Below, in pieces: positions 10,315 through 35,575 of a stretch of 43,894 nt of DNA. The translations under genes were made by a program, and so were the position numbers. Location: NCBI GenBank assembly GCA_037447605.1, contig CM074813.1, positions 431,620 to 475,513 of the forward strand. The letters run 5' to 3'. The stretch's first letter is position 1. The number at the start of each line of letters is the position of its first letter. A model generated the notes under the pieces. The model was not told the origin of the DNA. It made no database searches and saw only the letters and a program-made list of their open reading frames with translations. This DNA comes from Zygnema circumcarinatum. Taxonomy: Eukaryota > Streptophyta > Zygnematophyceae > Zygnematales > Zygnemataceae.

Positions 10315-11933
10315 ATTCTTAGACGGGACAGAGACGAACTTAGTTCTGGAGTATTGCTGGAGGGCAGCCTAACCTGGACGTGCCCCTCGACCCGGTGCAT
10401 CCTCCCTGCATTACGAGTGCCCCTGCCAAAAATGCATGCCCTCAATGAGAACGAGAAGGTACGCTGAGGGCCTTTGAAGAGGTGGACTTAAACCCCCTAA
10501 AAACGTGTTGAATTTTTTCTTGATTTTTCAATTCTGAAAATGCTGCCAAGTCAACGCGGTTTCATTTTTCATTATTGTTATTATTTATTGACCCCCCGTA
10601 CCCTAAAATCGAACAGGTTGAGAAATTAAGTCTCAATTTTCAACGTTATTGAACATGGCTGAACTTTGAACACTCAAGCTCGAAACTTTTTCGATTTAAG
10701 AAAGCAAAAAGTTCAAAAAAAAAGTTCCAAGACTCAAAATGGTCGGTCGCAAGTGTGGATTCCATTTTTTTCCACGTTGGTTCCGTGCGATTCGAGAGTA
10801 TTTTTTTTCTCAATATATTGAGAAAAAAAATGTATGAATTCATTTCTCATTTCACAAATATAGGGTTTTTTTTTTTGAGAAGCTGGTTTCGAAAGTTTTT
10901 TTTTTTTCTTTTTGAGAAGCCAAAATCCTTAATTTTTTTTTTCTCAACCTGTTCTCTTTTACGTCATTTCTTGATGTCCCTCTCTCTGTATCACCGTATT
11001 CTAAGACATTATTTTGATCCCTTTTCATGTGCAGAACATGCGACTGGTTGAGTTTAGCCACAGAGAAGCGTTCCCTGCCCATGTGAAGGAACAGTTACAG
11101 TTTCCGTTCATTCCAACTGCGGAAGTCATCAGTTTGGACGACTGCCTCCACCCAACCCCTTGGGACAACAAACCAAGTTCCAACCTGACCCCCAAAAAGT
11201 CGACCTCTCCCATCTTCATCGCTCAGATCCCCTCCTTCAAACCCAACCGCAACAGCAGCATGGAACGCCCCCCTCCCTCCCTCAGAACCTCAGGCCTGTC
11301 CCTCGGCTCCCCCAGAAGCACAACCCGTTCCATGGAACTCAGTATCACGGAACTCAGTCCAACGGGCTCGTGCTCCATGTCCCCTCCGTTTTCCCCCGAG
11401 ACCTCGACCCCCTCCCCGTCTCGCCCCTTCCGTTCTCCGCGATCGGCGGGCGCCCTCCCTCCAAAGCCGCCCTCTGGCCGGGCCCGCATATCCCGGAAAT
11501 GTCCGTCATGGCCCTCCCTTACTGAATTGGATGACGAAAAAAGTACGAGTCCCGCGGAAACTTCAGAAATGTCGGAGGAGAATTCATACGTTTGCAGAAA
11601 GAAGACGGTCTCGGCTGCGAGCTTGATAGCGGCGATAGCAGAGAAGATGAGGCCTTGGGAAGTTGCGGAACAGGGGGCTGCCGCTATGAAGTACGGGGGG
11701 ACGTCTGTGTATGCTTTTGGTAGGTCCCTCCCCTCCCTCTCCCTTTCCCTCTCCCTCTCCCTCTTCTCGTCCTCTCTGCTGGAGTTTCTTCAATTTGCAA
11801 ATACGATGCGATGCGTTGTACTAACGTGTGTTTCTGTGACAATGTTTGGTCCACTGCAGATTTGGAAGGCATGAAGGCGGTTGTGGCGTGCGACCCCGCG
11901 CTCAAACACTTCACGATCTCATTCACTCTATGA
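10315..11933 (+). CDS. Uncharacterised Ser/Pro-rich protein, 3' part (three exons)
   Basis: I do not recognise this protein. Exons 10315-10458, 11035-11719 and 11860-11933 join without frame breaks (phase 0, then phase 1) and end at TGA 11931-11933, giving 300 residues; the 5' end was not located. Splice signals are ccgcag|att, aag|gtacgc, gtgcag|aac, ttg|gtaggt and ctgcag|att. Exon 1 encodes a mixed segment beginning ILRRDRDELSSG. Exon 2 starts with a conserved-looking stretch (MRLVEFSHREAFPAHVKEQ, then FPFIPTAEV), passes through about 130 residues very rich in Ser, Pro and Thr, and ends with an Ala-rich, helix-like segment (SAASLIAAIAEKMRPWEVAE). The last exon encodes a short hydrophobic C-terminus (VVACDPALKHF). 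The Ser/Pro-rich middle suggests a disordered, possibly phosphorylated linker. No catalytic motif, signal peptide or membrane segment is visible. The reading frame and splice fit make it probably real. Confidence 0.6.
10800..10831. repeat. Perfect 32-bp palindrome in intron
   Basis: An A followed by eight Ts, the core CTCAATATATTGAG, eight As and a T is identical to its own reverse complement. It lies in the intron between the exons ending at 10458 and starting at 11035. Related 'tttttgagaagc' and 'ttttctcaa' words recur at 10870-10950. Confidence 0.9.
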
Positions 11934-12025
11934 CTCCCTCCCTCCCCCTTCCGCCCTTTGCGCGTCCATAGATAGGCGGCCCAAGGCGCCACTGTCCCAA
12001 TTCCCATCATTGAAATCACAAGTTC

Positions 12026-12246
12026 GTCGCGTGACGCGACGTGACGTGATGTGACGTGACGTGAGATGGCATGACGTGACGTGATATGCATAGCGTACAG
12101 ACCGCAATGTGCAACGGAAAGAAGCCGAACGGAAATAGAGGCAGCTCAACAGCTCGAAAGCTCGAGCGATAGCCAGGTTAGCTGCACGTGACATTACGTG
12201 ACGTGACATGACGTGACGTATCGTGACGTTTCATGATGTGACGTGA
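12026..12246. repeat. TGACG/ACGTGACGTG-type degenerate repeat clusters
   Basis: Two clusters (12026-12085 and 12185-12246) are built from five-base steps of 'gacgt', 'gatgt' and 'gtgac'. They lie just 3' of the gene ending at 11933 and are separated by about 100 bp of unique sequence. Simple-sequence origin is likely. The words contain the TGACGT core bound by plant bZIP/TGA factors, but no regulatory role can be shown here. Confidence 0.65.
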
Positions 12247-12587
12247 CTGGACATTGAGTCTATAGATGTATAGGGGGGCGTATGTATGAGGATGTACTTT
12301 GAGGTGATTGTGTTCTCCACACATCATGTAGGATATTGCAATCACCTGTAAGTATGTAGGCAGGAGGGATTGTTTTTTGCATTGTGTTAGAATTACGTGC
12401 TAGCGAAGTTTGTGAGTTTGTAGTGCAAGTACGGATAGATCAGTATGTAAAAAATAAGACCTGCAACAGCTTCTTTCTGGGTCAGATTTTCCATGTGATT
12501 GACTGCACTGCCACTCCCGCCAGAAGGGCGCTGTATCGGTCACGTAGCCAAGCTAAAGGAGGTCTGACTAGAGAAAGTGGGCGATGA

Positions 12588-12962
<375 letters not shown>

Positions 12963-13789
12963 GGCGTGCCGCAGGGCAGGGCCGCATCCAGGACTGTTTA
13001 GTGTAGGGGGGGCTGACCGGTGAGTTGGAGAGAAAACTCTGAAATTCGAGTCGTGTGTGGTTCTACTATTCAACCTTCAAAGGCGATCGATCGATCGGTG
13101 GCTCACAGCTTTTTTAAATCTGAGGGGGGCTAAGTAAGCCCCCCCAACCCCCCCCCTTGGGTCTGCCAATGGCATGCTGATGTGTGATGATGATGGCCAC
13201 GCTCATGCGTGCCCATGTGAGCTCTTCACCGTCTGATTGGTAGTGAGTGCATGCATGGTGATGATGCAGACTTCATGTGACTTCATGTGTCGATGTTGGA
13301 CGATATCGCGTGACGTTGAACCTCTTATAAGATCTAAACTCAACAAGAATGTTCTTGAATTAAAAAACTTGCCGAAAATGTTGAACAACATTTGTCAACA
13401 TACGAACGCTACAGACAATGCTTGAGTTATGATAAGGAATTGCACATTTTACTTATAAAAAATAGGCTGATAACGATACATGTTCGTGAAAATTGACCTT
13501 ATGAGAATCTAAGGAAAGGAAGGAAGGAAGCACGCAATATTCTCCTTGTTTTATGTAACATGTGTCGGAAAATTCCCTTTCCCCATCGTCTTACGAGGGC
13601 GGCCTGGGAGTTCTCGAACAAGCTGAAGTTGATGCTCTCGACCAATGTGTGAAATGCCATTATCTACCACCATCCACAAATCCACCTGCTAGACCAACAA
13701 GCCGAAGCGCCCACCGCAGCAAACTGCCTACATAGAAATGTCTTCTTATTGATGAGCTATTGAAACTTGTCAAGCTTTTTTCTTCTGTC

Positions 13790-13905
13790 CTGAGGTCCTT
13801 TGCGACCAGTTCCTCGTGGTTCCCCATGCTGATTTTGTCCATGTACAACATTTGATGGCATCACCGCCATCGTGAGGTCAATGGCACACCTCCCTCTGTC
13901 AAGCT
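13790..13905. repeat. Dispersed repeat, copy A
   Basis: The segment beginning 'gaggtcctttgcgaccagtt' and continuing 'cctcgtggttccccatgct', 'ttgtccatgtaca', 'catttgatggcatc' and 'atcgtgag(g/a)tcaatg' is shared in the same orientation and order with 35456-35575. The two copies differ by small indels. Probably a fragment of a transposon family; no terminal repeats were found. Confidence 0.75.
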
Positions 13906-14915
13906 TCCGGCCATGAAGCGCGGACAACAACAAGAAAAAGTAGAACAACACAAGAAGTGGCCGAAGAAAAAGATGGTGGGTGCGACACCGGGAATTCCCG
14001 GGAGACCCACCCCAGTTCTATTCCGGACCACAGGCGCTTAGCTTTGGAGTTCTGATGAGATCCGGCGTAGTAGAAATCTTCATATGATATAATTTATTAA
14101 TTCCCATTCTCAGGTAGGAAAAAAAAAATTAAAGCTTGAGAATTGAGAAATTGAGTAAACTCGTTTCTCAAGAATTTCTCAATTTCTCATCTGTTCGGTT
14201 GTACGGAAGGACTCTAAATACGACTTGGAGCTGGTATGCAGCAAATTTGATGGTACAAACTCGACCGAATATGCGGAATAGGTACACGCAGTAGCTCCCT
14301 TGCCAGCAGATAAAGTACTGGTTCTATGTTTGGCCGACTTCCTAAATGTCGCCGTTTCGCGCCTTCTCCGCGCCTGCCTTCTCCCCAAAACTATTTCAAA
14401 TGTTTAAAATTTTGAAAATTGGTGCCCCGTACTTTATCCTTACAGTAAAATTTCCACCATTTCAATTCGAAGCTCTACCTTTTTAAAGAATCAGTACTAA
14501 CAGCAAGCATTAATGTTTCAGATTTACTATACCAATTCGTTAATCAATTATTAACTATCAAATCCATCCCTCCAATTTTTTAATTTCATTTCTGGCCCGC
14601 CCCCCTCCCATCTCCGTTCAAACTTTTTACAAAGGGCGAAATTCCCTCCAAAAGCTCCCCCTCCTCCTTCCCAGCAGGCCCTGCAAACGCTTGCTTGCAG
14701 GCTTAGGGTTTGGAAAGCCTCAAGTGCAGCTGCAGGCTGCAGGCGGCCATTTTTAGGGTTTTATAGGGGTATTTTTATGGGTTTTTGGACGAGTGTTAGG
14801 GTTGGCGGAAGGCTGACGGGCCTTGGGCTTGCAGGCCTTTTCGGAGCTTAGTTTGTGAGGGTTTCAGGGTTTTGGCAGGGTTTTGGGAGGGTTGTGGAGC
14901 AGCAGAGAAGCTGTA

Positions 14916-28324
<13,409 letters not shown>

Positions 28325-29858
28325 GAAACTCCATTTTCTTTGTGTAGTAGAGGTGAGAGTGTGGGGTGGTCGCCGTGAGGTGATATATGTGTTGTTCTAT
28401 GTTCGCTGTGCAGTTTAACGGTGTATATACTATTAACAGTATTTTTGGTGATCTATACTGCCTAAGTTAGGGTCTCGCAGCTCGCGAAGAGGATTCACTG
28501 TGCCCGTTCTGTTCCATTTTGTTCCGTTATGTACAGTACTCGCAGGGCTCTTTTTGTTTTTTTATTTTGAAACTGTCTCCTGTTACGAAACACGGAGTGT
28601 TTTGGAAGGTTCCTGAACTGTTCACATGCACAGCCGTGCGTGTAATGTTGCATAGGAGCCCACTTTCCGTGGGTGTGAGCCTATCCAAGTTTGCCCTCGT
28701 CCGTACATCACCTGACGTGGAGAGCTCTTCCTTACTGGGTGCTGTCAATGGTATTACGCTTTATTTTGTTCTCCATGTACAGTTCTTTGCGCTTGACCGT
28801 TCCGTTGTCTGTCGTCACCAAGAGTGACTTTGAAAGACATCAGCTATATGGCTTGTTTTTTTTTTTTCTTCAACCTTTTTACTGTTGGGGGGATTTTGGG
28901 GCAAGTTTACATGAGCCTCTTACGTCGTTGCAGTTTCAGAACATGGAACGGCACAGACTTGTTCTGCTCCTGGGGGATGTGAAGCAGTGAAGGCAGTTTT
29001 CCGGGTGAATGAAATTTTGACATTACATGGAATGTGGACAACACGGAGTAGAACAAGTTGCAATAAGTGATTTAACTTTTGTATAAAGTAAATTGGTAAA
29101 AGTACAGCGCTGCATCAATGCTTAACTATTCGGAGCTCAATTTGGTTCAACGAACAAACTGAAACAGACTCTGTTGACAAGTCTGACACATATTTTTTGT
29201 TTAAAAGTTTCAGTATACATACATTTATTTGATACAGAAGTTGCGTTTAGGAACTGTCCCATATATGCAACCTAGCGACTTTCTTTTATGAAAAAAAAAC
29301 TAATTAACACTTTGATTACAACAACTGAAATAAAAAATAATCTGCCACGTCAGCACTTTCAGGAGTCCTAACTTCCAAAACCCTAAAATCCTCCGCAGAG
29401 GAGGTGAGAGGCTTTCAATGGGAAAGACCTGCTCTACAACTCCAAGTGGCGTTCTCCGTCGCTTCAAAACTGCATTGTACAACTGCTAATGCTGTCGCCT
29501 CCTATTTGGGCCGCATGGAACCGTGGAGCGACTGCTCCACAAGAACTGCAACAGCGAACAGAACATAGAACACGCGCAGTGAGCACGAACACATTTCTAA
29601 CAACGTGAAACCTCACCACATAGAACAGTCACAGCACAGCGCATACACTCAATGCAATCGCATGGAACAGCGTTACAGTCCCACCGCCCCTTCCCGTTAA
29701 AACTGTTCGCATTCCCTACCAAAACAGACCCTTCTTTCCTCCACAAAGAACATGCAAAACCCGTCAAACTGAAACGAAATGCACATAGAAACGCGGAACA
29801 GCGAGGGTCTGCGCGTGCCCTCACCTCCCTCCCCCATCCCTCCCTCCTCTGAGCGCTC
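28325..29858. other. Region between the convergent SCC3 and root-cap gene ends
   Basis: SCC3 (+) ends at 28324 and the minus-strand root-cap gene ends at 29859, so this is shared 3' flanking DNA. It probably holds both 3' UTRs. A 102-codon open + frame at 28519-28827 has no family resemblance or splice support. The stretch is otherwise unique sequence with short T- and A-runs (28855-28870, 29290-29298). Nothing else is recognised. Confidence 0.55.
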
Positions 29859-32800
29859 TCAAAACAAGCGCTTCCGCCACGCTCGCACGGGCTGCTCCTC
29901 GTTCTTCACACGTGCGGCGCCGACCGGCCGTGCGGAGGAGATCTCCGCGCCCTGCGCCGCCTCCTCGTCGCGCCACGTGGCGCGCGTGAAGCGCGAGAAG
30001 CGGCAGTCCGCGCGCAGGAGCGCGGTCGATCGGTACTGCGCAAAAGCGCCGTCGAGAAAGCCCTCCGCGTTCTCGCCGGGGACCGCCTCCGCGCCCACGG
30101 CCTCGCTGTACTCCAGGTTCTGCGCGGCCCTGCTCGAGATCGAGACGGAGGACGCGAAGATTAGGGTTTCGGGTTTAGGGTTGAGGCTTTAGGGTTTAGG
30201 GTTTAGGGTTGAGGGTTTAGGGTTTAGGATTTAAGGTTTAGGGTTTAGGGTTGAGGGTTTAGGGTTGAGGGTTGAGGCCCTTAAGGGGTTAGGGTATAGA
30301 CTTTAGCGGTTGAGGGTGTGGAGTTAAAGCTGGGGACTTAGGTCTTCGAGTTTAGGATTTTAGGGTTTGAGGTTTAGAGTTAGGGTCCACGGCAGGGTTC
30401 AAGATTCAGGGTTGAGGGCTTAGGGTTCAAGGTTTAAGGTTCGAAGTTTAGGCTTTCGGGGTCGAGGTTTAAGGGTTCAAGGTTTAGCGTTTTTGTTCAG
30501 GATTTAGGGGGTCAGAGATTAGCGTTTTAGCTCACAGTTCAGGGCTTAAGGTTTAGAGCTTACGATTTTGGGTTTAGGTCTTAGAGTCCAGAGTTAGTGC
30601 TTAAGGCTTTAGGCTTCAGGGTTCAGGGTTCAGGGTTCAGGGTTCAGGGTCTAGGTCTAGGGTTCAGGGTCCAAAATTCAAGGTTTAAGGTCTCGGGTCT
30701 AGGGTCTAGAGTTTAAGGTTCAGGGTTCAGGGTCTAGGATCTAGGGTTCAGGGTTTGAGGCTTTAGGGTTCACTGTTCAGGGTTCAGGGTTCAGGGTTCA
30801 GGTTTAGGGTTGAGGGTTCAAGGTCTAAGGTCTAGAGTTTAGAGGGTCTAGGGTCCAAGGTTTTTGGGTCCAGGGTCCAGGGTCTAGGGTCTAGTTCTTA
30901 GGGTCCATGGTCTAGGGTCCAAGTTCCAGGATCTAGGATCTAGGGTCTAGGGTCCAGGATCTAGGATCTAGGGTCTAGTGTCCAGGGTCCAGAGTCTAGT
31001 GGTCTAGGGTTCAGGGTCCAGGGTCCAGGGTGTAGGGTTGAGGTTCGGGTTGAGGCCTGGTCCGTACAGTCTGTCCTCGTGGTCGCTCCTGAAGGTCTGT
31101 CCAAGCACGCCGTGCACTCCGTCCGAGACGTCCGCCCTCAGAATCTGGAAGTCGAAGTGCACCGCGCCGTCCGTCGCTGTCCGCAGGATCGCGATCTCCG
31201 GTCGGAGAGTCAGCCTTATTTTGAGGACGCGCCCGACCGTTAGATCATACACGTCAGCCAGATCGACGGCGCCCCGCTGCCGCGCAGTGACCCAACGCAG
31301 TTCTATGTCGCCCCCCGCGCGTTGTATGGAATCGCCCGCCTGCGATAGACGCACCTCCTCGCCGTCGATCTCCATCCGCGCCATGTAGCCAGTGTCGTAC
31401 TGCCAAGTGGCGCCCTCGCGTGCCTCCAGCGCGATTGTGTGGTGCCCCCAGAGGACACCCATTTTGCGGATCCATGTGAGCGCCTTGTGGGGGTTGTCGC
31501 CCCACTGCCCGTAACGGCCGCCGTAGAACACGTTCACATGGAGATGCGCGTCGCTCAGCAAACAGAAGGTCGAGTTGGGCTCGCCTGCGGTCCATGCACG
31601 GCCCCATGTCAGTGCGCGCCAAAACCTAAACCCCATCGGCCCTTCCCTCCCTCCCCCCCCCCCCCCCCCCCCCCTTAAACCCTAAAACCCTAATCCTTAA
31701 ACCCTACATTCCCCCCTCTTTTCAAATACAAAATCCGCACCTGAGAAGTCGAAGCGGGACCCGTCCGCCCCCGTGTAATGGGGGTCTCCCTGCCCGCCGG
31801 GCGGCGTCGAGCACTTGTTCTCCGGTTGGGAGGGCGCGTAGCAGATGTCGCTCGTGAAGCCGAGGTCCGCCGAAGCGGAGCTCAGCGGCGTGAGTGTGAT
31901 GGTGGGCCGCGAGGTAAACCCGTCGGTCTGCAGACACAACGAAACAAATTTCAACACCATTGCACGAAAAATTCGAGGCAGTTCTTGTAATATCCCACAG
32001 AAACGAGTGACATCGTCGCGTAGAGCTACAAATTTTTAGGGTGTATGGGAATCAAAGACCCTGATACCCGAAACCCTAAACCCTAAATCCTGATGCCCTA
32101 AACCCTTTGGGGCAGAAGGGCTCACCGCTATGCCATCAGTTCGGCACGCTCCGTTGGAAAATGTCCGAACGGGGCATTTGCTGTCCTCCGCCTCCACCCT
32201 GCACCCGGTGACGTACGCGTCCGAGCGCTCCCCCAAGGTGGGGTCGCCATTCAAAAAAAGGGCACTCAAGAAAATTTGGTTCACATCTCCTTCGACTGTC
32301 GAGCCGGCGAGGCCGATCTACAACACGTGACGTGGCATAGGTCACACGACGACAAACGCCCTCCCCTTGAATCTCTGGTGTTGAAGGGTTATCGAGTTTC
32401 ATTTCCTTTAAGACTCTTTTTTGAAAATTACTGTGATATTTTGGGAGTTTTGGGACTCTTTATAGAGTTCAGGGTCACATACTTAACGATTCGTTCAGTC
32501 GTCCGTTTCCAAATTCTTTTATTTGCGGTGCTTGCAAGACTCCCCCTGATTGCAGCGCATTTTAGGATGTTTCAATTGAAAATCTAAACCCTGAAACTGG
32601 GTAGAATGTGTCCAGAAATAACGCGCATACCCTAAAGTTTCCGTCACTGTCGGTCGTTCCAGAGGCCCACACGTCGAGGTTGTTCGGTCGCCCCAGTGCT
32701 TGAAGGATCGAACAAGTGATGTTCACCTGTAAGCATTACCGTTTCAGTTCCGTTTACAGTTTCAGTTTTCAGTACAGTTATCATATGCTAGGAATTTATA

Positions 32801-33302
32801 AATATTCACAAGATCCAATTATGTGATCTAATTAGCTTTTTATTTGGGTCTCCTCCGTACCTTGGCGTGTCTTATTGGCTTGTCTTGTCCACGGTTGTAC
32901 TCTCCGTCCCAACAGTTGTCGCAGAACACTCTCCCGACCATGGAACTTCCGTTCTGTTGAGCGCAACGGAAAGCAATCGCAGTCAGAAACGGAGGACCCA
33001 TGCTGCTCACACTCAACAAAATTGAACAAACTTCTGCCACATGAATTTAAGTGCAAACCTCCTTTTTCATGGCTCGAAACTGACTGTGTAGGTTAGAACT
33101 GTTACTATGTATGGTCCATAGAGGTACAAGTTCTGTTGACCACTGAATCAATGTTACATGCAACTATTTCTAGCTTTGCCGCACTGCACTGTTCCATGAG
33201 ATCACATTCAGTTTCAGTTCCACTCACAGCCTCTCGAACCAGCGACAACGATTGCAGAACTGCCGCTAAAAATAGCACAGCGAAAATTCCATTCACGGCC
33301 AT
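29859..33302 (-). CDS. Secreted Ole e 1-like / root-cap (vWD-like) domain protein, paralogue 1
   Basis: Likely secreted cell-surface or matrix protein; biochemical role unknown. Seven exons, in transcript order: 33302-33228, 32953-32861, 32726-32631, 32317-32126, 31927-31741, 31584-31068, 30129-29859. They give 476 residues, ATG 33302-33300 and TGA 29861-29859. Residues 1-25 form a signal peptide (GIFAVLFLAAVLQSLSLV). Residues 26-150 carry a Cys pattern like the pollen Ole e 1 fold (VFCDNCWDG, VNITC, VTGCRVE, KCPV, GACRTD). Residues from about 195 form the plant root-cap/LEA-related domain with vWD-type hallmark GDPHYTGADGSRFDFSG, then SDAHLHVNVFYGG, DNPHKALTWI and HGVLGQTFR. The C-terminal part has DCRFSRFTR and ends RKRLF. 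Exon lengths match those of the paralogue at 36763-39260 (93/87, 96/96, 192/189, 187/187, 517/517, 271/268). The last intron is filled by telomere-like repeats. Upstream of the ATG lies a CT-rich tract with an assembly gap. Confidence 0.88.
30130..31067. repeat. Degenerate telomere-like repeat array inside a root-cap gene intron
   Basis: This is the last intron of the minus-strand gene. About 880 of its 938 bp are TTTAGGG-derived words: near-perfect 'gggtttagggtttagggttg' at 30170-30270, then progressively 'ggttcaggg', 'gggtctaggg' and 'gggtccaggg' variants up to 31050. The regular drift from tttaggg to tctaggg to tccaggg suggests local tandem duplication with mutation. The matching intron of the paralogue (38829-38992) is 164 bp and retains only a short 'tttcagggtttgagggtttgagg' trace. 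Confidence 0.88.
31656..31705. repeat. Poly(C) run and CCCTAAA words in root-cap intron 5
   Basis: A run of about 20 C is followed by 'taaaccctaaaaccctaat', the telomere word on the opposite strand, between the exons starting at 31741 and ending at 31584. Another cluster (accctaaaccctaaatcc) lies in the next intron near 32074-32104. Confidence 0.8.
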
Positions 33303-33339
33303 GACTGCGACTCTCTGCCTCTTTCCTTTCCGTCCCCCC

Positions 33340-33550
33340 TCTCCCCCTCTTCCTCTTCCTCTTCCTCTTCCTCTCCCTCTCTCACTCCCTCTCCCTCTCC
33401 CTCTCCCTCTNNNNNNNNNNTCCCTCTCCCTCTCCCTCTCCCTCTCCCTCTCCCTCTTCCTCTGCCTCTGCCTCTGCCTCTGCCTATGCCTATGCCTCCC
33501 CCTCTCCCTCTCCCTCTCCCTCTCCCTCCTCCCTCCCTCTCTCTCCCTCC
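33340..33550. repeat. (CTCCCT)n tract with assembly gap
   Basis: Hexamer repeats 'ctccct', 'cttcct' and 'ctgcct' surround ten unknown bases at 33411-33420. The tract lies 40 to 250 bp upstream of the minus-strand root-cap start codon, so it occupies the 5' UTR or core promoter position. GA/CT-rich elements occur in plant core promoters, but no function can be shown here. Confidence 0.85.
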
Positions 33551-34085
33551 CTTTCTCCCTTCGTCCCTGGGGCCCGCCTTGTCCAGTCGGACACGGCCGT
33601 TATTTCCGGCGGGCAACGGTCCGGTTCCCGCCCTGCGGCCCCTCCATTCGTACGGCCTCCCGCCCAGCGCAAACCTCGGATGCGCCAAAATTTGTCGAAG
33701 CCCTCTGTCAAGCCGTTCGATACGACAAATATTTGTCTTTTCCGTTGGTCAAATACGTCAAATATTTTGTCGTTTCTCATGGCCGCAAATTTGTCGCGAC
33801 GTGCGGATCCCGTCAGCGCCAGGCGGGTCCCCCTGGGGACCCTGTAATTGACCACCGTAGGGTTCGTAGGCTGTACGGGCACGATTGCAAATTGTAGTCT
33901 CAGCGCGAATTAAGGATGGATTTAACGGATTTTCAGACAGCGAAAGGACGCCAAGTGGCAGGGAGGGCAAGGACTTCAACCGACAGCGAGCTTGAAAGGC
34001 GTCGTGCGTTTTGTCGTATGCGCACTCTTTAGATATACAGTACTGTATGTCCGAAAAAAACAAGAAAACTTGGAAAAGCGAGAAA

Positions 34086-34132
34086 GTGGATCCATATGAT
34101 CAGTGGATCCACATGATCAGTGGATCCACATC
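34086..34132. repeat. 17-bp tandem repeat, nearly three copies
   Basis: The unit GTGGATCCA(T/C)ATGATCA begins at 34086, 34103 and 34120 (third copy partial). Each unit holds the palindromes GGATCC and TGATCA. It lies in the divergent intergenic region. Confidence 0.9.
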
Positions 34133-34889
34133 CGCAAGTACAGTACCGTATCTGAAAGTTGCACCTGGCGTAAAATCTGATCCACTGAAAATCTGCGAGC
34201 CTTCGGTAAAGCGACCTGGACGGATCTCGTCCGTCGATTCCGCACGAGTCTAAGATCGACTTTTCAAACCTGGCCTTTCAAGGGCTTGAGGATTTTTTCA
34301 AAACGAGTACTCTTTACCTCACTATCACGATTTTATAACACGAGATACAAGTACTACGTTTGAAATAAAAAATGTTTCGATTATCCATTTCCCGATTTGC
34401 AACCTCATTCTAATCTTCCAGGTGGATCCCAATTCTTGCAATCCGACAGGGCAGGTGATTCCAACGTTAGCCCTGACACGTCGACCCGTGGATCCGAGAC
34501 CCTGAGAAATTGATCAACTTGTCAGGAGGTTTTCCGAGCGGGTCATTCGTACGGTAAGGCTGGTCCTTTTTGTACGGTACGATGGGCCACCGCCAATCCG
34601 AGCTCAGAGGAAAGCGCGGAAGAGACAAAAGTGTTTCGTCGCAAGTGTATGTTTTTGTCGTCTTTCGGGTTCTGAACGGAACATGGCTTGTCAATACAGT
34701 ACTGTACCCTCTTGTACCTTACCAGATTCGATGATCGAACTTGAAACTAGTGCATTTGTTCCAGAACACAAACGGATATAGTGTACTGTTTCTGAACGCA
34801 TCCCGAAGCCCCAATACTATACTTTCGATACAGTAAGCCCTAAATGATAAGAACGTACGGACTCCATTTTGTATTGGGTTGTGATAAAT

Positions 34890-35028
34890 CCACCTCTTTT
34901 TTGGATCGACACACCCCTTTTCCGCCGGGCAGATTTTAAAATAGACAAAACAGGTTTGAAAACGGAAAATGCCTTTGTCACACCTTTTTGGAATCGATAC
35001 ACACCTTTTTCCGTCGGGCAGATTTTAT
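34890..35028. repeat. Direct repeat pair, about 90 bp apart
   Basis: Copy 1 (34890-34938) and copy 2 (34980-35028) share 'cacctctttt(t)ttgga' followed by 'tcga(c/t)acac', 'cc(t)ttttccg(c/t)cgggcag' and 'atttta'. They differ by several substitutions. Confidence 0.75.
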
Positions 35029-35455
35029 TTTACAAAAAAAGGTCGAAACCCTAAAGAGTGCGTCCGCCCCTGTCGGCCAGACTGGAAAATTTCATAAAAC
35101 ACGCAACCCACGAGCCAGTTTCGGAACATTTGACTGTTCTTTGTCAGCTTTTGGTCTTATCCCGTAGAGCAGTTAACTTAGAACGTGGGGCCATAGAACG
35201 GCCGTTAAACGGCTGGACACGTGGCGCAAATGGGCAATGCACGGAAGGATTCGCCGTACGAATCTGTTAGTGTATGTAGTTACAGTAGTTTAGATAAGCA
35301 TGTTTGTGTTGGCACTTAGTACATAGGGCTGTGCTTCTAGGCGTGAGATGTATGGGGGCACACTTGATTCATCTTTGACCCAAAGACCCAAAGGCTTCTA
35401 GGGCTGCATTGGTGCACCTAGGCGTATTTTTCCGCTCTTAGCTTCTTTCTATGGT

Positions 35456-35575
35456 GCTTAGGTCCTTTGCGACCAGTTCCTCGTGGTTCCCCATGCTACT
35501 TTGTCCATGTACATTTGATGGCATCGTCAAATGAGATCGTGAGATCAATGCCATTTTCACTCCCCTCTGGACAAG
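35456..35575. repeat. Dispersed repeat, copy B
   Basis: Begins 'cttaggtcctttgcgaccag' and follows the same word order as copy A at 13790-13905, in the same orientation, with a few indels. It is flanked by unrelated sequence. Confidence 0.75.

Noticed and set aside
14883-14915. Earlier start codon for the SCC3 gene at 14883
   Set aside because: The frame begins with TTG there; the first ATG in that frame is 14916, directly before the PWWP domain.
28519-28827. 102-codon open frame downstream of SCC3
   Set aside because: No family resemblance or codon structure suggesting a gene; likely 3' UTR.
31038-31678. Plus-strand open frames opposite the root-cap exon
   Set aside because: Antisense shadows of the GC-rich minus-strand exon 31068-31584.
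33136-33897. 253-codon plus-strand frame
   Set aside because: Runs through a CTCCCT repeat and an assembly gap of unknown length and overlaps antisense the first exon of the root-cap gene.
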